In this document: positions 44,025 through 51,829 of the stretch, piece by piece
How positions within the stretch are numbered: the stretch's first letter is position 1
How the letters are laid out: every line of letters starts with the position of its first letter
DNA from: an uncultured Clostridia bacterium
GTDB lineage: Bacteria > Bacillota > Clostridia > Oscillospirales > Ruminococcaceae
Direction of reading: 5' to 3'
NCBI GenBank assembly: GCA_948473085.1
Contig: CAOKWH010000005.1
Coordinates: forward strand, 33,130 to 97,129
Length of the DNA: 64,000 nucleotides
Made by a program: the position numbers and the translations under genes
The notes under the pieces: model-generated
What the model was told of the DNA's origin: nothing
What the model saw: only the letters and a program-made list of their open reading frames with translations
Database searches by the model: none

Positions 44025-44185
44025 TCTGCACCCTCCTCCGCTTCGGGCTGCGGTTTGCTACCGGCCGGCTGACGGTTCTGCCGCAGGTATTTGCGGCAGC
44101 AGAGGATCCCCAAAATCAGCAGTACGCCCTTTAATAGTTCGTAGCCTATTGTGAGATATACAAGAATTGTGGTATGCAGGGTCAT
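44021..44185 (-). CDS. Small membrane peptide P1, copy A
   Basis: The 54-residue peptide begins MTLHTTILVYLTIG, has a span through LLKGVLLILGIL, then CCRKYLRQ and a polar tail ending in Glu residues. GAGGAGGTG lies upstream. The ILGIxCCxKYL segment is shared with P2, so P1 and P2 look like diverged siblings. P1 copy B at 45286 is nearly identical. Confidence 0.7.
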   Translation of the reverse strand: MTLHTTILVYLTIGYELLKGVLLILGILCCRKYLRQNRQPAGSKPQPEAEEGAE

Positions 44186-44208
44186 ATCCGGCACCTCCTC
44201 TGTCTAAC

Positions 44209-44237
44209 AAAACAGCCGCTGTTATGGCGGCTGTTTT
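44209..44237 (-). terminator. Hairpin between tox-like ORF and P1, copy A
   Basis: AAAACAGCCGC and GCGGCTGTTTT arms; on the minus strand TTTTGTT follows. A twin occurs in copy B with changed loop bases. Confidence 0.75.
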
Positions 44238-44258
44238 CTGCTCCAAGCGCAAGGGTAC

Positions 44259-44359
44259 TTACTTTTTCCTGAATAAAAGGATAGCAGCTTTTAGTATCAT
44301 TGCAACAAAGAGGACAAGAAAAAATAATTGATAAGCTGCACAACAGCTGTGATTATCAT
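44259..44359 (-). CDS. Holin/toxin-like peptide with frameshift, copy A
   Basis: ATG 44359 has AGGAGGGG upstream and reads MIITAVVQLINYFF before leaving the hydrophobic frame and stopping at 44297 (20 residues). At T-TTT-TTC, a -1 step would continue through LVLFVAMILKAAILLFRKK to 44259, giving a 33-residue single-span peptide with a basic end. This is either a frameshifted relic or a slippage gene. Both copies share the same T6 run. Confidence 0.5.
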
Positions 44360-44393
44360 ACTATCCCCTCCTATTTGCTGCGAAAGCACCTGC

Positions 44394-45131
44394 CTATCGG
44401 CCGGTGGCTACATTGGGTTTCCCTTCCGCTCCGGCACCCACAATCACATTCGGCTTTATGGGATCCAAATTGGTATTGACCCCTTCATACTGTGTCAGTT
44501 CAGCCCGATGCTCCTGCACCAGTGCGAGCAGCTCCTGGGTGGTGTAGGCCGTTTCCCCACTCATATAGGAGGGATAACTGCTGACAGGCTGCAGCAGCTC
44601 CACCTGCCCGTCCGTGTAGAGGATGCAGTGCGCCAGCCCCTCCAGCAGGAACTGTTTAACCTGGGCTTTGTCCGGTTTTAAGCCGGCATCGAGCAGCGCC
44701 TGCTGTACCCCGCTGCTGGGCTGCAACAGGAACAGCTCCCCCTCATCACCATGATGCAGGCCAACAATGGTATTACTCTCTGGATTGATAATAGCTGTGC
44801 CGCCGCTTCCAGCACTGTTCTGTACATAGACCATCCAGCGGTTATCTGGGGTGAGGGTATCGGCAATTTTCCCGCCATTTCCCAGGTGGGAGAGGAACTG
44901 CTCCACCCCGGCCTCGGTGCTCAAATCATAACTGGAAGAGTAGCGCTCCACCGCCCGGCTCCAGTCCAAAGCCTCCCCCGGCTCCAGAAAATCGGAATTT
45001 TCCAGCTCGGAATAAAAAACAGGGGCATCCAAATAGTAAGCGTTTTCCAGCTCTGCCCATATATCATCCCCGACGGGTGCAGGTGCAGCTATCAGGATAG
45101 AGGATAAAAGTGCAAGCATTGCTTTTTTCAT
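44394..45131 (-). CDS. Secreted protein inside the duplicated peptide module
   Basis: The 245-residue protein has a hydrophobic start (MKKAMLALLSSILIAAPAP) that is probably a signal peptide without a lipobox Cys. The body is acidic with WAELENAYYLDAPVFYSEL, a beta-rich middle (RWMVYVQNSAGSGGTAIINPES) and HCILYTDGQVELLQPV. I do not recognise a family. It starts 29 bases after P2 copy B and is followed 34 bases later by the tox-like ORF of copy A, so it sits exactly between the two repeats. Confidence 0.7.
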   Translation of the reverse strand: MKKAMLALLSSILIAAPAPVGDDIWAELENAYYLDAPVFYSELENSDFLEPGEALDWSRAVERYSSSYDLSTEAGVEQFLSHLGNGGKIADTLTPDNRWMVYVQNSAGSGGTAIINPESNTIVGLHHGDEGELFLLQPSSGVQQALLDAGLKPDKAQVKQFLLEGLAHCILYTDGQVELLQPVSSYPSYMSGETAYTTQELLALVQEHRAELTQYEGVNTNLDPIKPNVIVGAGAEGKPNVATGR

Positions 45132-45160
45132 ACTTAATCATCTCTTTCCTTTATAGCCCG

Positions 45161-45289
45161 CTACATTTTTAGGTATGTCAGGCAGCAGTAAATACCCAAA
45201 ATAATCAGTATAACCTCAAGTATCTTGTACAGGGTGTCCAAGTTGGCAAAAATGCCAACGAAGATTTCATAGGTTTCTATTGTCATCAT
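45161..45289 (-). CDS. Small membrane peptide P2, copy B
   Basis: The peptide of up to 42 residues reads MMTIETYEIFVGIFANL, has the span ILEVILIILGI and ends YCCLTYLKM. It starts at the stop of P1 copy B (TGATGA region). It is the most diverged member compared with copy A. Confidence 0.65.
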   Translation of the reverse strand: MMTIETYEIFVGIFANLDTLYKILEVILIILGIYCCLTYLKM

Positions 45290-45447
45290 TCTGCCCCCTC
45301 TGGTTCGGGCTGCGGTTTACCACCGGCCGGCTGACGGTTCTGCCGCAGGTATTTGCGGCAGCAGAGTATCCCCAAAATCAGCAGTATGCCCTTTAATATT
45401 GCGTAACCTAATGTGAGATATACAAGGATTGTGGTATGCAGGGTCAT
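45286..45447 (-). CDS. Small membrane peptide P1, copy B
   Basis: The 53-residue peptide differs from copy A at only a few positions (for example LGYAILKGIL for IGYELLKGVL) and keeps CCRKYLRQNRQPAG. GAGGAGGTG upstream is conserved. Confidence 0.7.
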   Translation of the reverse strand: MTLHTTILVYLTLGYAILKGILLILGILCCRKYLRQNRQPAGGKPQPEPEGAE

Positions 45448-45465
45448 ATCCGGCACCTCCTCTGT

Positions 45466-45500
45466 CTAACAAAACAGCCGCCATAACAGCGGCTGTTTTC
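45466..45500 (-). terminator. Hairpin between tox-like ORF and P1, copy B
   Basis: AAAACAGCCGC and GCGGCTGTTTT arms with loop CATAACA-type bases inverted relative to copy A; TTTTGTT follows on the minus strand. Confidence 0.75.
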
Positions 45501-45520
45501 TGCTCCAAGCGCAAGGGTTC

Positions 45521-45621
45521 TTACTTTTTTCTGAATAAAAGGATAGCAGCTTTTAGTATCATTGCAACAAAGAGGACAAGAAAAAATAATTGATAAGCTG
45601 CACAACAGCTGTGATTATCAT
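45521..45621 (-). CDS. Holin/toxin-like peptide with frameshift, copy B
   Basis: The sequence is identical in protein terms to copy A, including the T6 run, with one silent change in the penultimate Arg codon. Its ribosome site (GGTGGAAG) is poorer than in copy A. A -1 step at T-TTT-TTC gives the same 33-residue peptide. Confidence 0.5.
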
Positions 45622-45741
45622 CTTATTCTTCCACCGTCCGAAAACAAGTTTAACTTTCTTCTATTTACTAAGCTGGAAATTTATTGTTTAATTATATTAT
45701 ATACTTGTCTTTCATTTTCGTCAACAGCGATTTATATAGTA

Positions 45742-45769
45742 TTTACAAAAAAGTCATTTTAGCTATAAT
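45742..45769 (+). promoter_or_regulatory. Promoter of the 45846 lipoprotein gene
   Basis: TTTACA (45742-45747), 16 bases, TATAAT (45764-45769). A GGGCC/GGCCC hairpin lies just downstream in the leader. Confidence 0.75.
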
Positions 45770-45845
45770 ATAAATAGTAAAATTGTCAAAAACTACAGAA
45801 CAGGGCCACAAGCGGCCCTGCCAATCTTTTATGAGCGAGGTTTTT

Positions 45846-46637
45846 ATGCTGCAAAAACTACTCTGCCTGTCCCTCTCCCTGCTGCTGCTCACCGGCTGCC
45901 AGCGGCAGGAAATTTTGCTGGCCCCGCCCGAGCGGGATGGCGTCTTTTCGGCCGAGAGCTGGGAGGGGGAACGCCCTGGCATCCAGCTTTCCATCTCGCC
46001 GGTGGATGTGGTGGAAACCACCTTTTCCCACACCCAGCCCGGGGAGGAGATTGCCCGGCTGCTGGGCGGGGCGCTGATTCTCTACCCCCAGGCCAGCCAG
46101 GACGACGACTACATCCTGCGCACGGCGCTGCTGTGCACCGATGGCACCACCCTGGGCATTACGGCAGGGGCCAACACGGCCAACGCCCGCTATGTGGCCC
46201 GGGCCGTGGACCCGGACGGCAGCCGGTTTATCACTGTGGAGCAGGTGGAACACGCCGCCCGGCACTACTTTGGGGAGGAGGTGGAAATCCAGCACCACAG
46301 CGTCCCGGCAGACGCCCCGGAGGAGGAACAGTTTATCTACTACGAGGAATACGGCGTGTATGCCTACCCGGCCAAACAGCCCATCTGGTACATCCCGCTG
46401 CTGCTGGACCTGCAGGAGCAGAGCTTTAACACCCAATCGGCCACCGTTGTGTTTGTCCGGTATGCCGATAGCTCGCAAAATGCGTTCTGGGGGCTGGATA
46501 CCCGGCCGGTGGCCCGCTGGGAAATAGAGGAATATGTCAACTACCATATCGAAGAATACCAGGTTTACACCGTTACGGTAAAGGAGCTGTTCGGCCAGTG
46601 GCAGCTGGCAGGGATCTCCCCGGCCGAAACGGTATAA
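45846..46637 (+). CDS. Lipoprotein of unknown function
   Basis: The 263-residue protein has a signal peptide ending LLLLTGC. The body has ALILYPQ, a stretch FITVEQVEHAARHYFGEEVEI that faintly resembles the F/ILPAEE...F segment of the other two lipoproteins, and a C-terminal EYQVYTVTVKELFGQWQL. No catalytic motif is seen. GCGAGG precedes ATG 45846. Confidence 0.72.
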   Translation: MLQKLLCLSLSLLLLTGCQRQEILLAPPERDGVFSAESWEGERPGIQLSISPVDVVETTFSHTQPGEEIARLLGGALILYPQASQDDDYILRTALLCTDGTTLGITAGANTANARYVARAVDPDGSRFITVEQVEHAARHYFGEEVEIQHHSVPADAPEEEQFIYYEEYGVYAYPAKQPIWYIPLLLDLQEQSFNTQSATVVFVRYADSSQNAFWGLDTRPVARWEIEEYVNYHIEEYQVYTVTVKELFGQWQLAGISPAETV

Positions 46638-46678
46638 AAAGCCTGTATCCGCCACTTTTCCGGGGACACAGGCTTTTT
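46636..46678 (+). terminator. Terminator of the lipoprotein gene
   Basis: AAAAAGCCTGT and ACAGGCTTTTT arms around a 21-base loop. Confidence 0.75.
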
Positions 46679-46696
46679 AGGAAAGGAGAGGAAGAT

Positions 46697-47044
46697 ATGC
46701 CATTTACCGAGGTTTGCATCTATCAGGTCCACCCACAGAAGGTGGACGCATTTGAAGCCGTCCTGCGGGAGGCCAAACCCTTTTTGGAGCAGCAGCAGGG
46801 GCTTTTGCAGCTCCGGCTTATCAAGCGGGGGTATCGCATCGACCTGGAGGAAATAAAGGAGGGCTTGCCTCCGCCGGCGCTTACCCGCATTGTAAAAAGT
46901 GTCAAGTACCTGCTCTATTGGGAATTTGATACGAAGGAGAGCTATGGCGCAGCCCAGAAAAACCTCTACAACAGCTACTGGAAAGCCATCGAGCGCTGCC
47001 TCATTGCCCCACACGACAAATATTTGGGGGAGGTGCTCTTTTAG
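46697..47044 (+). CDS. ABM-like dimeric alpha-beta barrel protein
   Basis: The 115-residue protein begins MPFTEVCIYQVHPQKVDAFE and has the strand-helix-strand order of ABM/EthD-like folds with VKYLLYWEFDTKESY in the second half. AAAGGAGAGG precedes ATG 46697. Function unknown; such proteins often form dimers that bind small hydrophobic ligands. Confidence 0.75.
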   Translation: MPFTEVCIYQVHPQKVDAFEAVLREAKPFLEQQQGLLQLRLIKRGYRIDLEEIKEGLPPPALTRIVKSVKYLLYWEFDTKESYGAAQKNLYNSYWKAIERCLIAPHDKYLGEVLF

Positions 47045-47123
47045 CTGCGTCCAGCCCTTCCTCTGTTCTCTTTTCGCCCCGTCCGGCCCATGCCTGGTGG
47101 GGCTTTACACTTTTCTAATAGGG

Positions 47124-47960
47124 TTAGCCCTCCACTACCTCAAAGTCATACCCTTTGGCCTTGGCGTCCACCAGGGCCGCCAGGTAGCCAAAGGCCGCCC
47201 AGAACTGCTTGGCGCCCAGAATCTGCCGGAGCAGGGCATCGCACTTTTCCTCCTCGCCGGCCAGGTGGTAGTAGTTGGCCAGGCCGTAGCCCTGGGTTAC
47301 CAGCTCCAGCTCCGGGAAAGGCGCGCCCTCCACATCCATCAGCTCCTCCGGCTTTACAAGTCCCTTGTACATCATAATGCGCCGGTGATAGGAGGCGTTC
47401 TCCCCGGGGTCGGTGTCCTCCCGCACCAGTTCCAGCAGACGGGCTGCCTGCTCCTCCCGGCCCAGGCGCTTGCAGGTCATCCAGTACCAGTCAATAACAG
47501 CCACCCGGTCGGCATCGTTTCTCGAGGCGTTCAGGCAGCTTTCGTAGATGCGGGCGGCGTTTTCATACTCCCCCAGCAGATAGTAGGCCAGGCCCAGATG
47601 GTACCAGCTATCCCAGTTGGCGGGATCCAGGCGGGTGGCCATCTCCAAATCGGCCGCGGCCTGTTCAAAGCAGCGCAGGGAGATATACCGGTGCCCCCGG
47701 TGGCGATAGGTCAGGGCGTGGAAGGGGTTCCGGGCCAAAGCCATGGAATAGGCCTCCACTGCCTCCCGGAACAGCATCTGCTTGGAAAGGGCCAGGCCCT
47801 TTTGCATCCACAGCTCGGCATTGCCCGGATCGGCAGCCAGCCGGGCATTCAGCTCCTGCACCTCCTCCGAAAGGGGCAGCGCCGAGCGGGCAAACTGCAC
47901 CTGGCTCTCCTTGGCAGCGGTGGTGTCGGTAATGGTAACGGTGGTAAAGGTCTTTGCCAT
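47124..47960 (-). CDS. Tetratricopeptide repeat protein
   Basis: The 278-residue soluble protein carries TPR units such as AELWMQKGLALSKQMLFREAVEAYSMALARNP and WDSWYHLGLAYYLLGEYENAARIYESCL-type helices. TPRs hold protein partners; which ones is unknown. AGGAGG precedes the ATG. The next gene upstream encodes a Sel1-repeat protein in the same direction. Confidence 0.85.
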   Translation of the reverse strand: MAKTFTTVTITDTTAAKESQVQFARSALPLSEEVQELNARLAADPGNAELWMQKGLALSKQMLFREAVEAYSMALARNPFHALTYRHRGHRYISLRCFEQAAADLEMATRLDPANWDSWYHLGLAYYLLGEYENAARIYESCLNASRNDADRVAVIDWYWMTCKRLGREEQAARLLELVREDTDPGENASYHRRIMMYKGLVKPEELMDVEGAPFPELELVTQGYGLANYYHLAGEEEKCDALLRQILGAKQFWAAFGYLAALVDAKAKGYDFEVVEG

Positions 47961-48087
47961 AAAAACATCCTCCTAATCAGGCGCGGCCAGCCTATCCGGC
48001 GGCGCCCTTTTCTTTTATTTTACTATACAAAAGCCCTAAAGTCCATTCCTTCCCCAAAACACCCCGCTGGCTCCACTCCATATAACA

Positions 48088-48112
48088 AAAAGGGAGGGGT
48101 TTTCCCCTCCCT
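48088..48112 (-). terminator. Terminator of the Sel1-repeat gene
   Basis: AGGGAGGGG and CCCCTCCCT arms with TTTTTG on the minus strand. Confidence 0.85.
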
Positions 48113-48129
48113 ATGCCGCCATACAAGCG

Positions 48130-49452
48130 TCAGATGCGCTTCCAGCGGCCAAACAGTGTTTTCTTGTAGTGGGACAGCGGTTCGCTGGCCGATTTGTCCC
48201 CGGCCTCCAGCGCCTTCTGGTAGCACTCCGCCGCCTTTTTGATGTTCTCCGGCTCGCCAATGCCCTGGTCGTACAGGTCGCCCAGGTGTTTCCAGGCCTC
48301 GCCCGACCCCTCCTGGGCCTCCTGCTCCAGCAGGCGCTTGGCCTTAGGGATGTTCTGGGCTGTGCCCCGGCCGTACAGATAGCACAGGGCCAGGAGCACC
48401 ATGGGCACCGCGCCCCCAATCCGCCGCTGGTGCTGAATTTCCTGGAACGCCTTGTCATAGTCCACATTGGTGCCATAGCCGTAGTAGTAGCAGCTGGCCA
48501 GATAGTAGCCGGCCTTTTTATGCCCACCGTCCTTGGCCTTGAGGAACATCCGGTAGGCCTCCTGGTAGTTGCGCTCGCAGCCAATGCCGCTGTAGTAGTT
48601 GTACCCGGCGTTCTGGGCGCCGTATTCGCTGCCGGCCTCGGCCGCCCGGATATACCAGCGCAGCGCTTCGGCCTGGTCCTTCTTCAGGCCGTTGATTCCG
48701 TTGTAGTAGTTGACGCCGATGTCGTTGGCGCAGGTGGCGTTTCCTGCTTCCCAGCCCCGGCGATACCACTCCATCGACTTTTCCAGATTGCCCTGCCCCT
48801 GGTATTCGATGCCAATGGAACGGTAATAGTCCCGTAAATCCAGCTTATCTTCCACCGTTTCCAGCCAGCGCAGCGCGGCTGCTGGATCCTTTACCACCCC
48901 GTTGATGCCCTCCCGCTGGCTGTTAAACGCATTGCGGAAGGAGGGCAGGCATCCCTGGGCGGCCGACCGGCGGAACCATTCCAGCGCCTCCTTGGCGTTG
49001 GCAGCCTCCATCCTCATAAAATCCCGGGTTGCCGGCTTCTGGATGCACATGAGCATATCCCCCCAGAAGTAGAACAGCCCCACGGCATACTGGGCCATCG
49101 GCTCCCCATCCTGGGCCACCTTCAGCACCGCCTGGAACGACTCCTCCAGGGTGCGCTGCATGGCGGCCTTTACATCCCCTTTCAGTTCGTCCATGCGCTC
49201 GGCACCCAACACGCACAGATCGCTGCCCCGGCGAATGCCCTCCCTGGAAAGCTCAATCGCCTTGCGTTCGTTGCATTTTACACCGCCATCTTCCCAGGCA
49301 TAGCACCGCGCCAAAAAGTAGTAGGCGTCCGGCTCCCCACTATCCACTGCCTGTTGGAGCAGCACCACCCCTTCCGGGAATTTTTTCGGGTCGGCCTGAA
49401 AGTAGAGCAGGCGCAAAGCCTTTTGCAGCGTGTCGGAATAGTATCTGTCCAT
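48130..49452 (-). CDS. Sel1-repeat protein
   Basis: The 440-residue protein has about eight Sel1-like repeats (for example DIGVNYYNGINGLKKDQAEALRWY, NAGYNYYSGIG, ALCYLYGRGTAQNIPKAKRLL). It has no signal peptide, so it is probably a cytoplasmic scaffold. I prefer ATG 49452, nine bases after AAAGGA, to ATG 49458. Partner unknown. Confidence 0.85.
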   Translation of the reverse strand: MDRYYSDTLQKALRLLYFQADPKKFPEGVVLLQQAVDSGEPDAYYFLARCYAWEDGGVKCNERKAIELSREGIRRGSDLCVLGAERMDELKGDVKAAMQRTLEESFQAVLKVAQDGEPMAQYAVGLFYFWGDMLMCIQKPATRDFMRMEAANAKEALEWFRRSAAQGCLPSFRNAFNSQREGINGVVKDPAAALRWLETVEDKLDLRDYYRSIGIEYQGQGNLEKSMEWYRRGWEAGNATCANDIGVNYYNGINGLKKDQAEALRWYIRAAEAGSEYGAQNAGYNYYSGIGCERNYQEAYRMFLKAKDGGHKKAGYYLASCYYYGYGTNVDYDKAFQEIQHQRRIGGAVPMVLLALCYLYGRGTAQNIPKAKRLLEQEAQEGSGEAWKHLGDLYDQGIGEPENIKKAAECYQKALEAGDKSASEPLSHYKKTLFGRWKRI

Positions 49453-49811
49453 ATCCATCGGTCCTTTCTTCTATACTAATCTGTCTGGCCTTTAAGTGCA
49501 GCGCACCGGCACTGCGGCACTGGGCGCTGCCTAAATAGAAAATGTAGAAAATACCTGAGGCGCCGGAATGTGGCCGGCCCCCTTTTTGGCCGCCCTATGC
49601 AGGCAGGAACGGCGGCTTTAAACTCCCGGTTTGCCATTCGCCCAGGTATATCTTAGACAGCCAATAGTAAACGGCTTTGCTGTTATTATAACAAAGCAGC
49701 CCGGGGCTGTTCAATCCCTTTTTCTGTCCCGCTGCAAAAATACAGGGGTTTTCGGTGCCTTTTTCCATAAAAGGTGTAAAAATCCCTATACACAAGGTTG
49801 AGAGTATATGC

Positions 49812-49837
49812 TATAATATCCGCAGGCGGATATTATA
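49812..49837. repeat. 26-bp palindrome, unit 1
   Basis: TATAATATCCGC, AG, GCGGATATTATA. First of three copies at a 113-116-base pitch. Confidence 0.9.
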
Positions 49838-49847
49838 CTCAATCTTT

Positions 49848-49891
49848 GCGCAGAACCTCGCCGCCAGAAGCGGCAACCGGTTCTAATGCGC
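49848..49891. repeat. Three-part hairpin, unit 1
   Basis: Nested stems GCGCA/TGCGC, GAACC/GGTTC and GCCGC/GCGGC, with unpaired TC and AACC. AATTATACC follows. Confidence 0.8.
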
Positions 49892-49905
49892 AATTATACC
49901 ATTCC

Positions 49906-49917
49906 GGTGTAAACACC
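49906..49917. repeat. Small hairpin, unit 1
   Basis: GGTGT-AA-ACACC. In unit 2 it is GGTGC-AA-GCACC, a compensated pair change. Confidence 0.7.
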
Positions 49918-49924
49918 TTCATGC

Positions 49925-49950
49925 TATAATATCCGCAAGCGGATATTATA
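49925..49950. repeat. 26-bp palindrome, unit 2
   Basis: TATAATATCCGC, AA, GCGGATATTATA. Confidence 0.9.
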
Positions 49951-49963
49951 CTTAAATTTTAAA

Positions 49964-50007
49964 GGCCCTTTTTCTCGCCCCTTGCAGGGCAACCGAAAAA
50001 GATGGCC
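49964..50007. repeat. Three-part hairpin, unit 2
   Basis: Nested stems GGCC/GGCC, CTTTTTC/GAAAAAG and GCCC/GGGC. The stem bases are wholly different from unit 1, but TC, AACC and the following AATTATACC are kept. Confidence 0.8.
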
Positions 50008-50021
50008 AATTATACCATTTC

Positions 50022-50033
50022 GGTGCAAGCACC
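50022..50033. repeat. Small hairpin, unit 2
   Basis: GGTGC-AA-GCACC, followed by TTCATGC as in unit 1. Confidence 0.7.
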
Positions 50034-50040
50034 TTCATGC

Positions 50041-50066
50041 TATAATATCCGCAAGCGGATATTATA
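50041..50066. repeat. 26-bp palindrome, unit 3
   Basis: Identical to unit 2. Confidence 0.9.
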
Positions 50067-50076
50067 CTCAATCTTT

Positions 50077-50119
50077 GCGCAGAACCTCGCCGCCGGGGCG
50101 GCAGCTAATTTTAATGCGC
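50077..50119. repeat. Hairpin, unit 3 (partly decayed)
   Basis: Outer GCGCA/TGCGC and inner GCCGCC/GGCGGC stems match unit 1; the middle GAACC stem has lost its partner. Confidence 0.65.
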
Positions 50120-50419
50120 AATGATACACAAATTGAAAAAGCCCTTTCCCCGGCCTCTTATCAAGTGGCCAAAAAAGGGCAGTTCGCTGCCGTCCCCCCC
50201 AAAAAGCAGTTTGCGGCGCTTTTTGCCTGCAAATAGGCTCCTATGCAAGCGAAAACCATTCTTTTTACAGACAGGAACAGGGTCAGAGCGCCGGGCGCTT
50301 GCTCATGGGCGGCCGCTTCTCCCCTGTTTACAGTTTGCCGCCCGTTTTGCGGGGGGCGGCGGCTTCCACCCTTTTGCACAGAAAACCAACGCAATCAAAA
50401 TAATTTAGGAGGATTGACC

Positions 50420-51745
50420 ATGCAGAGAGATAATCGCAGAGGAACCGGCCGGGCGGATGACTATTCCACCCGCCGCAGCGGCTCTTACGATGGGCAGAAC
50501 GCCCGCCAGCGGCAGCAGGAAAGCGGATATGACTATAGCCGCTCCCGCAGCAGCTACACCGAACGCCCCAGCGGGGCCAGCCAGCGCCGGCCGGCGGAGG
50601 CCTCCCGCTCCAGTACCGCCACCCGGACCCGTTCCGACAGCCAGGCCAAGCGCCGTCGGCGCACCAAAGCTGCCAGGGCGGCATATTTCCGGGCCGGTGG
50701 GATTGCCGCTGCCCTTTTGCTGGCGGCAGGGGGCTGCATTTACGGCATTACACACATTATCAGTGCCGATGCCGACCAGAAACCCGACAGCTCTGCCACA
50801 GTGATGGACAACTCCTCTACACCGGACACCAACGACCTGATTTCCAGCTCCACTGTGACAGCACTCTCCGGCAAAAAGCTGGATACCATCATTGCCCAGC
50901 GGCTGGCCGCCGGTGCAGACAATGTGATCACCGATCCCTCCCAGGTTGTGGGCAATACCGGGAGTGCCCCCGATGCCTCCGGCGAACCGTCGGGCGAGCA
51001 GAGCGGGGAAACCAGCGGCGCTACCAACACGGCCAAAACCGGCTGGGGCAGCTTTGACGCCGCCAGTGTTGGCGGCACCGGCCAGGGGAACATTGCCTCC
51101 TGGAAGGCCCAGAACAGCGATGTTGTGGGCTGGCTGCGCATTCCCAACACCAACATCAACTACCCCGTTGTAGTGGGGCCGGATAACCTGTACTATGCCG
51201 AAAAAGGGTATGATAAAAATTACAGCTACTATGGCGTTATCTGGGCCGATTCGGACACCAAGTTTGGCTCCAAGAACCAAATTTCCCAAAACACGGTGCT
51301 CTACGGCCACAACTGGACCAACTACACCGCCAACCCGTTTATCACCCGGGCCAGCGATATTATGTTCGGCCAGTTGCCCAGCTTCCACTACCTGAACTTC
51401 TGCAAGAGCACGCCCTATATCCACTATTCCACCGAGAGCTCCTCGATGACCTGGAAGGTATTTGCCGTGTTCTACACCGAGGAATCCTTCAACTACATTG
51501 TCAGCGACCCTGGCGCTTCGGGCCTGCAATATATCATCAACGAGGCCAAGGCCCGCAGCCTGCACGACTTTGATGTGGATGTCAATTCCTCGGATAAAAT
51601 CCTCACCCTGTCCACCTGTACCCGGGCCTATGGCCAGACCAGCCAGCAGCGCTTTGTTGTCATGGCGCGGCTGATGCGGGACGGCGAAAGCATCACCGAG
51701 GTGGGCGTTACTGCCAACAACGACTTTAAGCGCCCCCAGCTGTAA
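50420..51745 (+). CDS. srtB: Class B sortase with long cytoplasmic tail
   Basis: The 441-residue enzyme has about 90 cytoplasmic residues rich in Arg, Ser and Gln, a membrane span at ~91-112, a Ser/Thr/Gly-rich linker to ~225, and a sortase B domain. Catalytic residues are His297 (LYGHNW), Cys400 (LTLSTCTRA) and Arg411 (QQRFVV). Sortases join secreted proteins to the wall or to each other. No protein with a sorting signal is in the window. AGGAGG precedes ATG 50420. Confidence 0.93.
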   Translation: MQRDNRRGTGRADDYSTRRSGSYDGQNARQRQQESGYDYSRSRSSYTERPSGASQRRPAEASRSSTATRTRSDSQAKRRRRTKAARAAYFRAGGIAAALLLAAGGCIYGITHIISADADQKPDSSATVMDNSSTPDTNDLISSSTVTALSGKKLDTIIAQRLAAGADNVITDPSQVVGNTGSAPDASGEPSGEQSGETSGATNTAKTGWGSFDAASVGGTGQGNIASWKAQNSDVVGWLRIPNTNINYPVVVGPDNLYYAEKGYDKNYSYYGVIWADSDTKFGSKNQISQNTVLYGHNWTNYTANPFITRASDIMFGQLPSFHYLNFCKSTPYIHYSTESSSMTWKVFAVFYTEESFNYIVSDPGASGLQYIINEAKARSLHDFDVDVNSSDKILTLSTCTRAYGQTSQQRFVVMARLMRDGESITEVGVTANNDFKRPQL

Positions 51746-51829
51746 GGGCGTTTGGTTCCGCAGTGCGGCGCTCTCTGCACTGCGGAATTTTTCTGGCCAA
51801 TTATCACCCAAAAAGGCGGTGTTTTTCCC

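Larger units (their letters stand above)
49453..50419. other. Large intergenic region with structured repeat array
   Basis: Nearly 970 bases between the divergent Sel1 and sortase genes. The middle third is the repeat array listed next. Around 49560-49620 and 50150-50400 I see GC-rich DNA with minor hairpins and no credible gene. Confidence 0.7.

Noticed and set aside
44100..44180. Plus-strand antisense promoter opposing the tox-like ORFs, as in a type I system
   Set aside because: Only weak -35/-10 strings are present and they are not conserved between the two copies.
45562..45762. 66-codon plus-strand frame across the tox-like repeat
   Set aside because: It is antisense to the duplicated peptide ORF, lacks a ribosome site, and the same stretch in copy A (44302 onwards) does not continue as the same protein.
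49812..50119. Possible CRISPR array at the palindromic repeats
   Set aside because: Only three repeats, and the DNA between them is itself conserved and structured rather than unique spacers of even length. No cas gene is present.
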